The notes under the pieces are model-generated. The model ran no database searches. It was not told the origin of the DNA and was given only the letters and a program-made list of their open reading frames with translations. From assembly GCF_016545825.1 (NCBI RefSeq), contig NC_052614.1, positions 43,804,072 to 43,868,071 of the forward strand: DNA of 64,000 nucleotides, given 5' to 3'. This stretch comes from Eucalyptus grandis. Lineage: Eukaryota > Streptophyta > Magnoliopsida > Myrtales > Myrtaceae. Position 1 is the first letter of the stretch. The number at the start of each line of letters is the position of its first letter. A program made the translations under genes and the position numbers. Positions 1 to 10,733 of the stretch are shown in pieces.

Positions 1-852
1 TCAATGAAATTGGGTATGAAAATGTGGTTCAAATAATTACAAATAATGTTTCAAATTGTAAGGGTACGAGACAACTCATTGAACAAAAAATTTTATCCAT
101 TGTTTGGATACTTTGTATGGTGCATACCCTTAATCTAGTTTTGAAGAATATATGTGCCGCAAAAAAATGGAGACCAATCAAGTAGTTTATGAAAAATGTC
201 ATTGGACTTCAGATATTGTAAGGAAGTTATGTAAATCAAATATTTCCTCATGAACCATTCCATGATATTAGCAATATATAATGAGTTTGTTAGCTTGAAG
301 TTGCTTTTCGAAGTGAATACACGTTTTACTTCGATGATTGTAACGCTTAAGAGGTTCGACTTAATATATAGTGGTCTTCAAAACATGAAATTCATGACAA
401 ATGTAAAATCTATCGAAATGATAATCATTGGAGGGCTAAGTTTATCAAGGAGAAGGTGTTGAATGATGTTTTCTAGGTTTTAATTGATTATATACTTTCC
501 TTCACTGCTGCTATTCATGACATGATGAGAATTTGTGACACTGATAAGTCATGTCTTCACTTAGTTTATAATATGTAGGATTCAATAATTGAAAAAGTAA
601 AGAAAGTTATATATGTGCATAAAGTGAAAAGACTAAATGAAGAGTCTATATTTTATGAGGTGGTTCATACGATTTTTGTAAATCATTGGACAACAACACT
701 CCGTTCATTCCTTGGCAACATGTCTTGAATATTAGGAAAAATTCTACAATTGTGTGAGATTATTACTTTATTAGTTATTCTTTTTTTGACATGATAATAT
801 AATACTTATTTACTTATTATGATTTTCTATTTTTATTTTATTTATTAAATAA

Positions 853-2497
853 GGGAAAATTTCAATTAAGGGCCTGAAGTGGAACCGTTTTCTCAAAAAA
901 TGGCCTAAATTGGACATTGTATCAAATAAGGGCCCAAAGTGACTGATTAAGTCTCGAATAAGGGTTTCAATTTGAAAGCCAATCAAATCTTATATGCAGG
1001 TAGGGGTATTTTCGTCTAAAGACTTTTTTTCTTTCCTTTTTGTTTTTTTTTCTTTCTTTTTCATCTTGCTCACCTCCTTCTTGACAAATGCATCGACTCC
1101 TCACGCACAAGCTTGCGCAGTGCAAAACAATTTGAACAATTTAGGAAAAGGAGAAAATGAAAAGATATTCGAGAAGTTATGCGTTTTGCAAACCGCAAAT
1201 TGCATACTTCAGGTTAAAGGCCTCCCCATCAGCAAACTTCAAAGCGCATGCTCTACATTATGCAATTTTGCATCCTCACCCAAGAACTCATTGATTTCAG
1301 CATAAGCCGGTTTTTAAGTTATTCGCCACCACTCACCTTCTCCGATGATGATAATGAACTTGAGAATCAAGAAATATCCATCAGTGAGTTTTGTTTTTAT
1401 TCAATTTGCTTGTAAAAACTTATTATGGCAATTAAAGTAACAGTTTCATGCTCTCCCCGCCAATGAAATTGCCTATGCCACGATAACTTTCACTCGTAGC
1501 TTCTTGGGAATGTTTTATTGGATCTGGGTTGGATTATTCATAACATTCACAGACGCAGATTGCATTGAGGTGAAATATGTGGCTTTTTAAGAGGGTCCAA
1601 TTGTGTTGTGCATGCTAGTTATTTTCAAAGGCTGCTGAATCATTTTAACTCGTGATTGAAGATACTTGCATTTGGTGGCGATTCGAATTAGACAACACTT
1701 AATCTAAAAAAACGAATGACTCTGGTCTACACATGTTCAAACAAATTTGCCTCACTGACTCTAAAATATTATCTACACAAATTTGAGAGAGAATAACAAG
1801 ATGAAAAAAGTGCAAAATCGATTAGAAATTCCCAAAACCACATATTTCATTGAACAAATCAATGCACATGAGTATCCTAGAGAATCCTCAAAAACCTCTA
1901 ATAAATTTGGCTTAGGCACTTCAATTTGGCTTCTCCTTGCTAAGATCGATCATAGCCTGCGTGAGCACCGATTTGAATTCAAGCATCGATGACAACGAGG
2001 GCAGCAAGCTAATGGCTTACACCTCATCATGCTTCGTGCTTGACCACGACCACAAGATGCGGGGATCGAATCAAGCTGAGTGTCACATCTTGGTCCACTC
2101 GTGCTCAATCTAGGGCTTGGATTGACCTTCATCTTTCAACAAAGGTACTGGAATTGTTGTTGAGGGCAATGACGAATGAGGTTGAGGGTGTTGATAGTTA
2201 ATTCGGCAAGGAAGATAAAGATGGACTTTGGAGAATGCGATCTAAAGAGTGAAAAAGGCAAAGGCATGATGATGATGAATAAAAGAAAGAGAAGGAGAAA
2301 ATAAATTAAAAAAAGAAGGAAAAAAAGTATTTAGACAAAAATACCCCTAGATGCAAATAAGATTTTGTTGGCTTTTAAGTTGAGGCCCTTATTTGAAACT
2401 AAGTTGATCATTTCAAGTTCTTATTTGAGACAATGTCCATTTTGGGTCCTTTTTTGAGATAACGATTCCACTTTAGGCCCTTAATTGAAATTTTCTC
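853..2497. mobile_element. Non-autonomous Mutator-like element (MULE), 1645 bp, exact 9-bp target duplication
   Basis: The ends are long inverted repeats of about 165 bp. The left begins GGGAAAATTTCAATTAAGGG; the reverse complement of the right begins GAGAAAATTTCAATTAAGGG, and similarity continues to the 'taggggtattttcgtctaaa' stretch near 1003-1021 and its mirror near 2335-2355. The element is flanked by the direct repeat ATTAAATAA at 844-852 and 2498-2506. Long TIRs with a 9-bp duplication are the hallmark of Mutator-like elements. The interior has no transposase that I can see. An open frame at about 994-1303 is not recognised and may be chance or captured sequence. It lies inside the hAT relic, so it is the younger insertion. 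Confidence 0.88.
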
Positions 2498-2870
2498 ATT
2501 AAATAATGTACTATAGTGATCAATGGCTCAGTGAAAATCCTACTCGAGTTTCTCCATATAAGGATAAGGAGATCAATCGAGAAAAACTAAATTGTTTTAG
2601 GAAATACTTTCCTAACTTGGATAAGTGCAACAAGATGAATTTGGAATACTGCAAGCAAAATGAGGATTTTATAGAATTTGATTCCATTCAAAATCTATAT
2701 TCTATGGGACATAAGGCTTGGTAGGCTAATTATGGTGCATGTGTATCGATTCTTTGAAGCATAACCTTATAACTTTTAGCACAACCTTCTTATCACCATA
2801 TGCCAAAAGGAATTGGAGTACATACTCTTTTGTGCACTCAGTGAGAATAAATAAAATAAGCCCAAAATAC

Positions 2871-3084
2871 CACCGGCCGTGATAGCTCAGCTGGGTAGGC
2901 TTCAGTGAACCTTTGCGAGAGAAGTGAGGAGTTTGAAACCTTTGCAAAGCAAAGGCTCTGGCGGAGTTACTTGGTGACTTAAGTGTGCTACCGGGGGTGG
3001 TGGGTCCTCCCGCTTACGTAGCACTTGGGGGTTTACGCTTCGGCTACCAGCGGAGGCGGTTCCTCCAGCACAAAAAAAAAAAAA
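2871..3084 (+). mobile_element. tRNA-derived SINE
   Basis: The 5' part is tRNA-like. It has a pol III A box (TAGCTCAGCTGG near 2883-2894) and, about 35 bp later, a B-box-like AGTTTGAAACC near 2930-2940. A non-tRNA body follows and the copy ends in 13 A residues at 3072-3084. Degenerate flanks (CCCAAAATAC at 2861, CCCAATATGT at 3085) could be an old target duplication. It interrupts the C-terminal part of the hAT relic between residues that are adjacent in intact transposases. Family name unknown to me. Confidence 0.8.
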
Positions 3085-3299
3085 CCCAATATGTGTAGAA
3101 GATGTAATTTTCATTTACAACAACCTTTGTCTTCTATCAAGAAAAAATCACAACATGCAAAAGGAGAGACCAAGATGTGAGATATTGGTAGAGATGCATT
3201 TGACACGATGAAGATGTTGAGATGCTTGAAGTTGCAAGTTTTTCACTTGATAAACCGAAAATGGAGTTTGTTGTTCTTTCATAAGAAGTGGATAATATA

Positions 3300-3545
3300 G
3301 ATGAATGAATTTTTATTATATTTTATGATAAAATGTGGATTTTTTTTCCTTATTTAAATCAAATTGATTTGATTGAAATAATTACAAAAATGATAATTTA
3401 TCATATATAAAAAAATCATTTAATATGCAACATGTCTCAATGTGTTGGAGTTTTCCTTTTTTGAGAAATAACATATCGGCATATCGTGTCGTGCCATGTA
3501 TCGTGTGTTAATACTGATATCAATGCTACTTAGTTTACAAGATGT
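3300..3545. repeat. Dispersed AT-rich repeat, copy A
   Basis: This copy resembles 11590-11840. Shared blocks are ATGATAATTTATCATATA, then about 60 bp later TTTTGAGAAATAACAT with ATCGGC and a CGTGTCGTG-rich stretch ending near CAATGCTACTTA. Both copies are in the same orientation. The origin is unknown; a degraded LTR is possible. Confidence 0.5.
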
Positions 3546-4390
3546 CTTAAACCATCTCTCCCTCAAAGAGATATATTTTATGTTTTCTCCAACCAGATAT
3601 CTATAACTTCTAGAAATTCTTGCTCTCCCATTGCACCAATTTTTTTATATCTCCATCCATTAGGATTCCGATTCATGGATCTCCCGGTTCAAGAAACAAC
3701 ATTGATCTTTTTCAAAAATCAGATAAAGAGGTTCATCATTACAGAAACAAAATTCATAGTTTTTGGGGTCCCCCATGTCACTAGGACCTCAAACCATCCA
3801 ATTCATTCAAGAAACGATGCGGGAGCTAATACGCTATAGCTAATAACTGAACACATGGTCATTATCTTTCAATTCCCTTCAAAATCCATCTCTCAAGCTC
3901 GACAAAACACATGCATTCAGAGACTTTAAAACTCATCTGCACGCTACTCATGCAGAGCGAGAGGACCGAAACGAGTTACGATGAGATCAAGAGGGAGGTG
4001 CTTGAGCAAAACGAAAGGTCATCAATCCAGATGATAAAGAAGCCGCAGTTGCCAAAATTCGAAACTAAACTTCAATATTTAAAAAAAAAAAAAAAAAAAA
4101 AACCACGATCCGTTCTCATGAAGCGATTGATAAAGTAATGGGCACATGCCTACCTCAAGTGATCGATTTGGATTTCTTTATCAATGAGAGAGAGAGAGAG
4201 AGTGATGCACGAGAGGAGGGGGTCGGGGAAATTGTGTGTGGAATGGAAGTTGGAAAAAAATTAGGATTTTTCTTATTTTTCCCTTTGTTATTTTTATATT
4301 TGCATTTTGACCATTTATTTATTGAAAATTTTTAAAATTGACTCAATGCATGTTGAAATTATATATTGGAATTCTAAAATGAAAACAAGT
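3546..4390. other. Intergenic stretch with an A-tract and a GA microsatellite
   Basis: No gene recognised. It contains a long A run at about 4080-4102, possibly a retroposon tail, and a (GA)n tract near 4184-4202. Confidence 0.4.
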
Positions 4391-4394
4391 GATA

Positions 4395-4545
4395 GTTCAT
4401 TGGAACCGAACCGGTCCTGTCCGGTTCTTGGTTCCAAGATAGCCGGTCCGGTCCACGGTCCAGAAAAGTGGGAACCGGTCCTCCCGGTCCGGTTCCCGGT
4501 TCTTGGGTGGAACCGGACCGAACCGGGAACCGATCACCCCTAGTA
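4395..4545. mobile_element. hAT-like terminal fragment rich in GGTTCC/GGTCCGG
   Basis: This is a GC-rich, internally repetitive block of alternating GGAACCG / CCGGTCC words that ends CGATCACCCCTA. Read in reverse it begins TAGGGGTGATCGG, like the ends of many plant hAT elements. The element at 16824-17704 starts with a related end, TAGACGTGAGCATCGG. I did not find the partner end or a clear target duplication. Confidence 0.45.
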
Positions 4546-4563
4546 GAGACATATGTCATGGCC

Positions 4564-4661
4564 ACTATTTTATGCAAAATGATCGCTGTTCAAACTTTTT
4601 CAATCAAATCTAAAGCTATTTTATGCAAATTGATCGTTGTTCAAACTTTTTCAATCAAATC
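4564..4661. repeat. 51-bp tandem duplication
   Basis: Two head-to-tail copies of a unit starting CTATTTTATGCAAA and ending near TCAATCAAATC, differing at only a few bases. The second copy is followed directly by the micro-insertion at 4662-4682. Confidence 0.75.
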
Positions 4662-4701
4662 TTTTTTTTTTTTTTAGGTCGAAAACTTTTTCAATCAAAT
4701 C
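4643..4701 (-). mobile_element. Micro-insertion: A-tailed stub with 19-bp duplication
   Basis: The core at 4662-4682, read on the minus strand, is TCGACCT followed by A residues. It is flanked by exact copies of AAACTTTTTCAATCAAATC at 4643-4661 and 4683-4701. This fits target-primed retroposition of an extremely 5'-truncated element. Because a 51-bp tandem repeat already existed here, one of the flanks could partly predate the insertion. Confidence 0.6.
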
Positions 4702-4989
4702 TAAAGCTCCACTAATGATCCCATTCTCATCATGGGTGAGTTCACCTTCCTTGCCAATATTCTAAACACAGAATTGCGAATGAAAAAGGAACCATCAGAA
4801 AATCAAGATGTAACTTCTTTCTCGAACCCATTAACATGCAACAATTTTATGGAAAAAGTGTAACTTGTACCTCCTCATCATGACCCAACATCCAGTCTAG
4901 AACCTAAAAAGAAAAAGCATCAACTTTGATTATAAGTCACAACACTAGAAGTATACCAAGATTACATCATTATGAAGACCAAGTATATT

Positions 4990-6330
4990 AAATCATATGA
5001 GCAAACCAAAAGAATAAGATGAAAAAGGTACATAATGCAAATAATCTTGAAAGTCAATGTTGAGAGACTCCTCATCCAAATCTTCCATAGGTAAAACTCC
5101 AAACAACTCGGCCTCTACGGCCCCGTTTGGTAATATTTATGTTTCTTCCGGTTATGTTCTTTTGTTCTTCGGAACAAAAAAAGAACATAAATCCGTTTGA
5201 TAACGCCACTTTATTTTTCTATTCCTCGGAATGGAAAAGTAGCTAGGGAATGAAACTAAAAAAAAAAAAAATAAAGTAACTTCTTGTTCCCTGAACAATT
5301 TCTAGAAATAAGTAAATTTTCTTTTTTGTTTTTCTTTTGTTCTCTCTCTCGCCATGGCCACTGTAGGCCACTTGAAGCCACCGCTGGTCGTCTTTGTCAC
5401 TTGTTGATTGCTGTTGACTGCCGATTGCCGACACCGCCACCGCCGTCCTCCGACCACCCTGTTGTTGCTATTGTTGCCGTCGACCATCAACCATGGATCA
5501 CCACCGTGTTGGCCATTGATTGCCAATCACCTACCGATGGCCACCGATTGTCGCTCGCCGGTTGTTGCCTACTATTGCTTGCAGCTACTCGACTGCCGCC
5601 CACAGCCTATAGGCCATTGCCCCCTCTTGCGATTGCTTGTCCGCCTCTAGCGGTTAGCGGTGGTGGCAATGGTCAAGTGGCGACGGGCAGCAGTAACAAG
5701 CAGTAGGCAGCGGTCGGGCGGTAGTGGGCAATGGGCAACGGTCGACGTTTGGCCGTTCGTGAGTAAGAAGAAAAAATGAAAAAAATACAAAAATTTGTGG
5801 ATCGTACCAACCGTATTCCAATTTTTTTTCTATTCCAAGAATAAAATTTTTGTGTAGTTACTAAACGCCTTATTTTACTCAGAAATTATTCCAAGAATAG
5901 AAATAGAAAAGAACTATTTCTCAAAAGAAATTGTTCCTCGGAACAAAAGCGTTATCAAATAGACCCTACGCTTTAGATGAAAGGGAACTATGATATTTAT
6001 TTAAAATGCATCCTCCAATGCTGAAGGCTGGTTCTAAGGAACGGTAGTGATAAGAATGCTCAATATATCACGTGCCATGAGAGACAACTTGGAATACCGA
6101 TGAGAATGAGCCTTTCAATAATCAAGGACATTGAGATTCGGGAACTTCTAGCAAGCATATTCTCCTCCAAATACAAATCCAATTTTAACTTAGTAGATTG
6201 TGATCTAAAGTGTTCACTCTCGAATGCATCATACTCATCAATGTTGTCCCTAATGTTGTCATCAATGTCCTCAACTAAAATGTTACCTCGACTAGTTGAA
6301 GAAGTAAATTGATCATCTCATGATATAGAA
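4990..6330 (-). mobile_element. hAT transposase relic, BED/RICESLEEPER type C-terminus
   Basis: On the minus strand, 6290-6113 reads like the pre-dimerisation segment (FESEHFRSQSTKLKLDLYLEE). About 6110-5970 reads LSLMARDILSILITTV followed by a shifted AFSIGGCILNKYHSSLSSKA, the conserved hAT C-terminal dimerisation motif. Beyond the MITE at 5119-5966 the reading resumes with VEAELFGVLPMEDLDEE at 5118 downward. There are frameshifts and stops, so it is a pseudogene. N-terminal parts are missing or unrecognisable upstream of 6330. Confidence 0.65.
5119..5966. mobile_element. MITE-like TIR element, 848 bp, 3-bp target duplication TAC
   Basis: Ends are imperfect inverted repeats: GGCCCCGTTTGGTAAT on the left and, in reverse complement, GGGTCTATTTGATAACGC on the right. 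Flanking triplets are TAC at 5116-5118 and 5967-5969. Removing the element joins the hAT-like coding parts SSLSSKA and VEAELF. A GTTTGG-type terminus with a 3-bp duplication suggests the PIF/Harbinger group, although TAC departs from the usual TWA. The centre (about 5390-5750) is GC-rich and translates to low-complexity Pro/Leu-rich peptides that I do not regard as genes. Confidence 0.65.
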
Positions 6331-6989
6331 AGCTAAACTTTGCAGGCTCAAACATAATACCACATAATACGGTGAATGACAAGCCTGTCTACACCAATAA
6401 CCAGACATGGCGGGGAAAAACAAGCTCAAAACTTGCTTTTGCAATAAATTCTTTAGATGACAGTTGATTATCACAAAATTCCCATCTAAATGCTCCTAGA
6501 ATGCACTGAAGCAAGCAAACTAACAATGATCAAGTACCATCTTCGCAAAAAAAAAAAAGAAGAAAAAAAGAAGAAAAAATAGCGAAACTACGGAAAGGAT
6601 ATGGCACAACAAAGACATTCACACATTAACACCAGAAAGTTAAAAAATGTCAAAAAAATGGCGAGTCATAAGTAATGAAGGAACCAAACAACACCACAAA
6701 AACAACACCACAAAGGGCAATTGTAAAGGAGAAACACTAAGCCATAGCCTACGGAAAATTCCGCTTCCGAGTCGACAGATTTGATGACGTGAAACCCTAA
6801 TCGAGTAGTAAAAGAACGGTTGTTACCAAAATCCAACGGAAATTGCAAACCCAGGCAATAGCACTGCTCAATCAAAGCTCAAGCGAGAGAATATCGAGCC
6901 TCCGAGCTCAAACCCATCTACTCTACTCCCCCACACCCTTTCGTTGGCATGTAAAAACAACAGAAAACACAACACTCTAAAACCTTCTC
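6331..6989. other. Intergenic, no gene recognised
   Basis: AT-rich with a purine-rich A/G tract near 6545-6580. Nothing convincing on either strand. Confidence 0.4.
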
Positions 6990-7205
6990 TCTAGAACTAT
7001 CTGGGACTGAGCTTGAGCAACTGCGACAATTCTCTATTTAGAAGATCCACCACCCGCTGCGACTTTACTGAATCCAAGATTCCCTTCTTGGCGCCAAGCC
7101 CGCTAGCCACGGCCTTGTCTTGGGGCAAGTAACTCACGAAGCAGCTACTCAGAGCCCTAGACAGAATCCACCCTCGTTCGCTCTCTCCGAGCTGAATTCC
7201 ACCGC
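6990..7205 (-). pseudogene. Fragment of an ASCC2-like (CUE-domain) gene
   Basis: Minus-strand translation of about 7195-6990 reads LSSCFVSYLPQDKAVASGL, then KSQRVVDLLNRELSQLLKLSPR, then stop-F-stop-RE. From memory this matches the N-terminal region of plant activating signal cointegrator 1 complex subunit 2 proteins (SSFVNYLPQDEAVA..., VESQRVVDLLNRELSRLLKL, SPREFWREV). The two stops fall exactly where the family has Glu and Trp. ASCC2 acts in ribosome-associated quality control and alkylation repair. Only about 70 codons survive, upstream and downstream exons are absent and stops are present, so this is a dead scrap. Identity rests on recall. Confidence 0.55.
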
Positions 7206-7671
7206 CAGTGGTGACTAGAGAGATTTATCTGCTAAAAATAAAGATTAGGGTTTGCGAGGAGTCCAAGATAGGCGATACCATGACGATTGAGCCGTTGGAG
7301 AACCTTGACCACCAGAGATGGGCGGCGCCAAGGTGGCGACAAGCGGTGGAAGCAAAGAGGGAGAGTAGATCGTGGTGTGGAGTAAAAAGTGAGTTTGTGA
7401 TATCATGAACTGAGTTCATTTAATGGGTTGTTAAATAAGTTGTAACTGGTATAGACTAGACCGATTTAAGATCCACAATTTTTTTATTTTTAAGACCCGA
7501 GTGTTTTGGGAAAGAAAACCTTACTGATTAATGATATTTAAAAAAATACATGGGTTGATAAATGGGTTGTGTATCCATTTTGACAGATGCAAACACAACC
7601 TATCAATATTTGACAAAATATTGGCTGAGTCTAATATTCCAGTATGGCAAATAGGAAGACGCCTGGGAAGG

Positions 7672-9291
7672 TGAAAATTTTGGCTGGGAGAGAGAGAGAG
7701 TGTGCTCGTGCGCTAGCTAGCAAGGTTTCTTCTTCTTGCACACAAACTATCTCTTGCTCTTTCTCTCTCTACCTTCCCTCTCTTTGATGATGAACCAACT
7801 CGCCCAACCGGCAATCACCATGCCACACCTTCGGCTCCGAATCTGGCCTTGGCTCGTCCTGCACACTGGAATGTTCATGCTCGACCTCCTCTCTCCCACC
7901 GGCTTGCCTATCTTCAAGTCTGCTTGCATCACGATCTTGCCGAGGCTTAGCTCAACCTTATTCTTCAAGTCCTCGGTCCTCCTCTCCAACGTCAAGGTCA
8001 TTTCTCGCTTTCGCTTTTCTCCTTCCTCCTATTTTCCAAATCAGATTCGAATGTGCGGTGCTCTGTGCTTGTTTTAAGAGTATAGACAAGATTCTATCAC
8101 TTTTTGACTCCTAGGCGAGTACAGAATTGCACAAGACATCTTGGGGAAAAATAGAACGTGAAGGTTGGGTGCTACATTGGCAGTTTGGCACTTGATGGGT
8201 CGGTTAGTTGATTAATGCTTCTTTTTTTTAGGGAAAAAATTGTCTTAACTGTTCATTTAGGAGATGGTTAGTTAACTTCATTGGCATCCTTGTTTGTTAT
8301 GCCTGGGATTGTTAACGTTAGATAAGGCTATCTGCTGGAGAATTATTTAAAGTACCCTCAAAATTTTAACTTTATCAAAACATAATCTTGCTTTAGTAAG
8401 ATTTATGCTTGAATTTTTGTAGCAGTCTATTGTAAGTGGCAGAAATCCACTATAAGTGCTTTTAGGAACTTGCCATCTCTGTAACGATTACCAAGATATA
8501 GGCTACTACTCTTAGTTGTTTGCATGGTCCATATATTGTCAAGGATTGGAGATTGGTAATGATGTCTTCTCCTAAGAGTGATGAGAATGATATCTTACTT
8601 GTTCTTTCTTGGCCTGCAAATTACAATGCTTTCCTATTTATTTCTTTTCCTTCATTTGCTTGGGCTTCAATTTATGTGCATATGGAGCTTTACTCTTGCA
8701 ATTGCTACTTCTCTTTCAAGTTCCATGGTTTGGTTATTCGGTGTTTAGGGGGTGAAGAACTTGAATAGTTGATAGTAGTCGTGTAATAGTTTAAGGACTA
8801 TTAACAATGTCCTAAAGGCATTTACTTTGAATTTTTCTCTTTTGCTATTTTTCAGTATCTTAGGACATTGTCTTGGACAATATGATGGTTGAGTAAATAG
8901 GCCTTGGTTTGTTCTTTATTTCTACTCTTTTTTTTTTTTTTAAATTGTAATGTCAAGACTTTTTGTATGATTTTAGAGTTGAAGCTTGTTCTTGTGGGGA
9001 CAGAGCAATCTCAATCTATTGATAGTTGGTGGCATTATGATGTGACCACGGTGCTCTGGATGTACTTATTTTGATATTTTGCTTCTTTTTTCAATTGTGG
9101 ATTTAACTGGTTTCATTATAATATTCCCATATCATTATTGTGTTATGGGGCATAGAAACCATTGAGGAAATTTAATTTCAGTGTTGAAGTTGATATTGTT
9201 TATTTGATGACTTGTTCGCATGGAAACATAGTGTAGAATTGAGATTTTTATCAACTCAGATTGTCAATTGAATCAACATCTTGTGTTTCAC
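7672..9291 (+). repeat. Left arm of a long imperfect inverted repeat
   Basis: This stretch matches the reverse complement of 9397-10645 over most of its length. Shared blocks include GAAAATTTTGGCT near 7675, GCTAGCAAGGTTTCTTCTTC near 7720, the 8510-8770 block containing TTAGGGGGTGAAGAACTTGAA, and the inner end GACTTGTTCGCATGGAAACATAG to TGTGTTTCAC at about 9291. A CT-rich leader and an open frame with ATGs at 7784 and 7787 (about 7784-8075) occur only in this arm. It looks like a promoter, leader and first-exon fragment, but I do not recognise the product. Confidence 0.8.
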
Positions 9292-9396
9292 AGTTAATGC
9301 ACAGTGTCCATTTGCATTCTCTTAAATCATTTGGATTTTCTTAAATCCTAAATGCACGGAGTGTCTCTTTGGATTCTCTTAAATCTTAAATCTTAA

Positions 9397-10645
9397 GCGT
9401 GAAACACGAGATGTGGATTCAAACAACGATCTGAGTGGATATTTATCATTTAATTTTATGCTATGTTTCCATGCTAACAAGTCATCACATAAACAACATC
9501 AACTCCAATGCTGAAATTGAATTTCCTCAATGGTTTCTATAATAAAACTAGTAAATCCACAATTGGAAAAAGAAGCAGAATATCAGAACAAGCACATCCA
9601 GAACATCGTGGTCATAACATAATGCCACCAACCAATAACAAATTAAGATTGCTGCGTCCCCTCAATAACAAGCTCTGACTTTAAAATCGTACGTAAAGCC
9701 TTGACACTACAGTTAAAAACATAGAAAATGGTAGAAATAAATAACAAGCCAAGACCTATTTACCCAACCATCACATTATCGAGGACAATGTCTTAAGATA
9801 CTAAAAAATAACAAAAGAGACAAATTCAAAGCAAATTCCTTCCAAGATATTGTTTAATAGTCCTTAAACTATTGCATGAATTGCTATCAGTTATTCAAGT
9901 TCTTCACCCCCTAAACACTGAATAACCAAACCATGGAACTTAAAAGAGAAGTAGCAATTACAAGAGTAAAGCTCAATATGCATATGAATCAAAGCCCAAA
10001 AAATGAAGCATATGAATCAAAGCCCAAAAAATGAAGGAAAATAAATAAACAGGAAAGCATTGTAATTTGCAGACCAAGAAAAACAAGCAAGATATTCTTC
10101 TCATCACTCCTAGGAGAAGACATCATTACTTATCTCGAATTCTCGATAATATATGAACCATGCAAACAATTAAGAGCATTAGTCTGTATCTTAGTAATAC
10201 TTACAGAGATGACAAGTTCCTAAAAGCACTTATGGTGGATTTTTACCACTTACAATGGACTATGACTATAATTCAAATATAAATTTCACTAACGCAAGAT
10301 GACTTTTTGATAAAGTTAAAATTTTGAGGGTGTTTTGGATAATTTTCCAATAGACACAACCTAATTAAACGATAATTTTCCGAAATAGACAGATAATTAA
10401 TCACGTTAATAAACTCCACCAACCTTCACGTTCTATTTTTCCTAACATAACAAAGTCAAAAGGATGTCTATATTCAATGAAATTAACTAACCATCTCCTA
10501 AATGAACAATATTATGATTAGTGGCTAAATGAAATCGGATCAAAAGAGTGTGAAGAGAGGGAAAGAGCGAGGGACAGTTTGTGCAAATGAAGAAGAAACC
10601 TTACTAGCTACCACGCACTCTTTCTCCGAGCCAAAATTTTGGCTC
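9397..10645 (-). repeat. Right arm of a long imperfect inverted repeat
   Basis: Reverse-complement partner of 7672-9291, separated by a spacer of roughly 105 bp (9292-9396). By eye the arms are roughly 80% or more identical, with many small indels. This arm lacks the open frame found at 7784-8075. The order of two outer sub-blocks (GTTCATTTAGGAGATGGTTAG and GAAAAATAGAACGTGAAGGT) is swapped relative to the left arm. Within this arm a phrase containing AAAGCCCAAAAAATGAAG is duplicated in tandem near 9985-10035. Confidence 0.8.
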
Positions 10646-10733
10646 AGGTTCTTTACTGTTGGTGTTTTTTCAAATGACAAGCTCGCCAAATAGAAATTCT
10701 TACCAATTTCATAATCTAAACATTCACATTGAG

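Larger units (their letters stand above)
1..3300 (+). mobile_element. hAT transposase relic (DUF659 type), interrupted twice
   Basis: Broken translation on the plus strand follows the DUF659/hAT transposase pattern in order. Near 3-170 there is a segment like the catalytic-core region (NEIGYENVVQIITNN, then CMVHTLNLVLKNIC). At 250-460 comes the RFTSM/L-rich helical part, at 690-730 NHWTTTLRSFLGN, and at 2506-2725 YSDQWLSENPTRV and LNCFRKYFPNLDK. The C-terminal dimerisation end (EDVIFIYNNLCLLSRK) lies after 3085. The frame has many stops and shifts, so it is dead. It is split by a Mutator-like element at 853-2497 and a SINE at 2871-3084; removing both brings the homologous parts together in order. 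The left end lies outside the window. Family call is from recalled similarity. Confidence 0.75.

Noticed and set aside
994..1305. 103-codon frame inside the Mutator-like element
   Set aside because: No ATG context, splice pattern or recognised domain; kept only as possible captured sequence.
5284..5706. 140-codon frame inside the MITE
   Set aside because: Pro/Leu/Ala low-complexity translation of GC-rich repeats, open in several frames, inside a TIR element.
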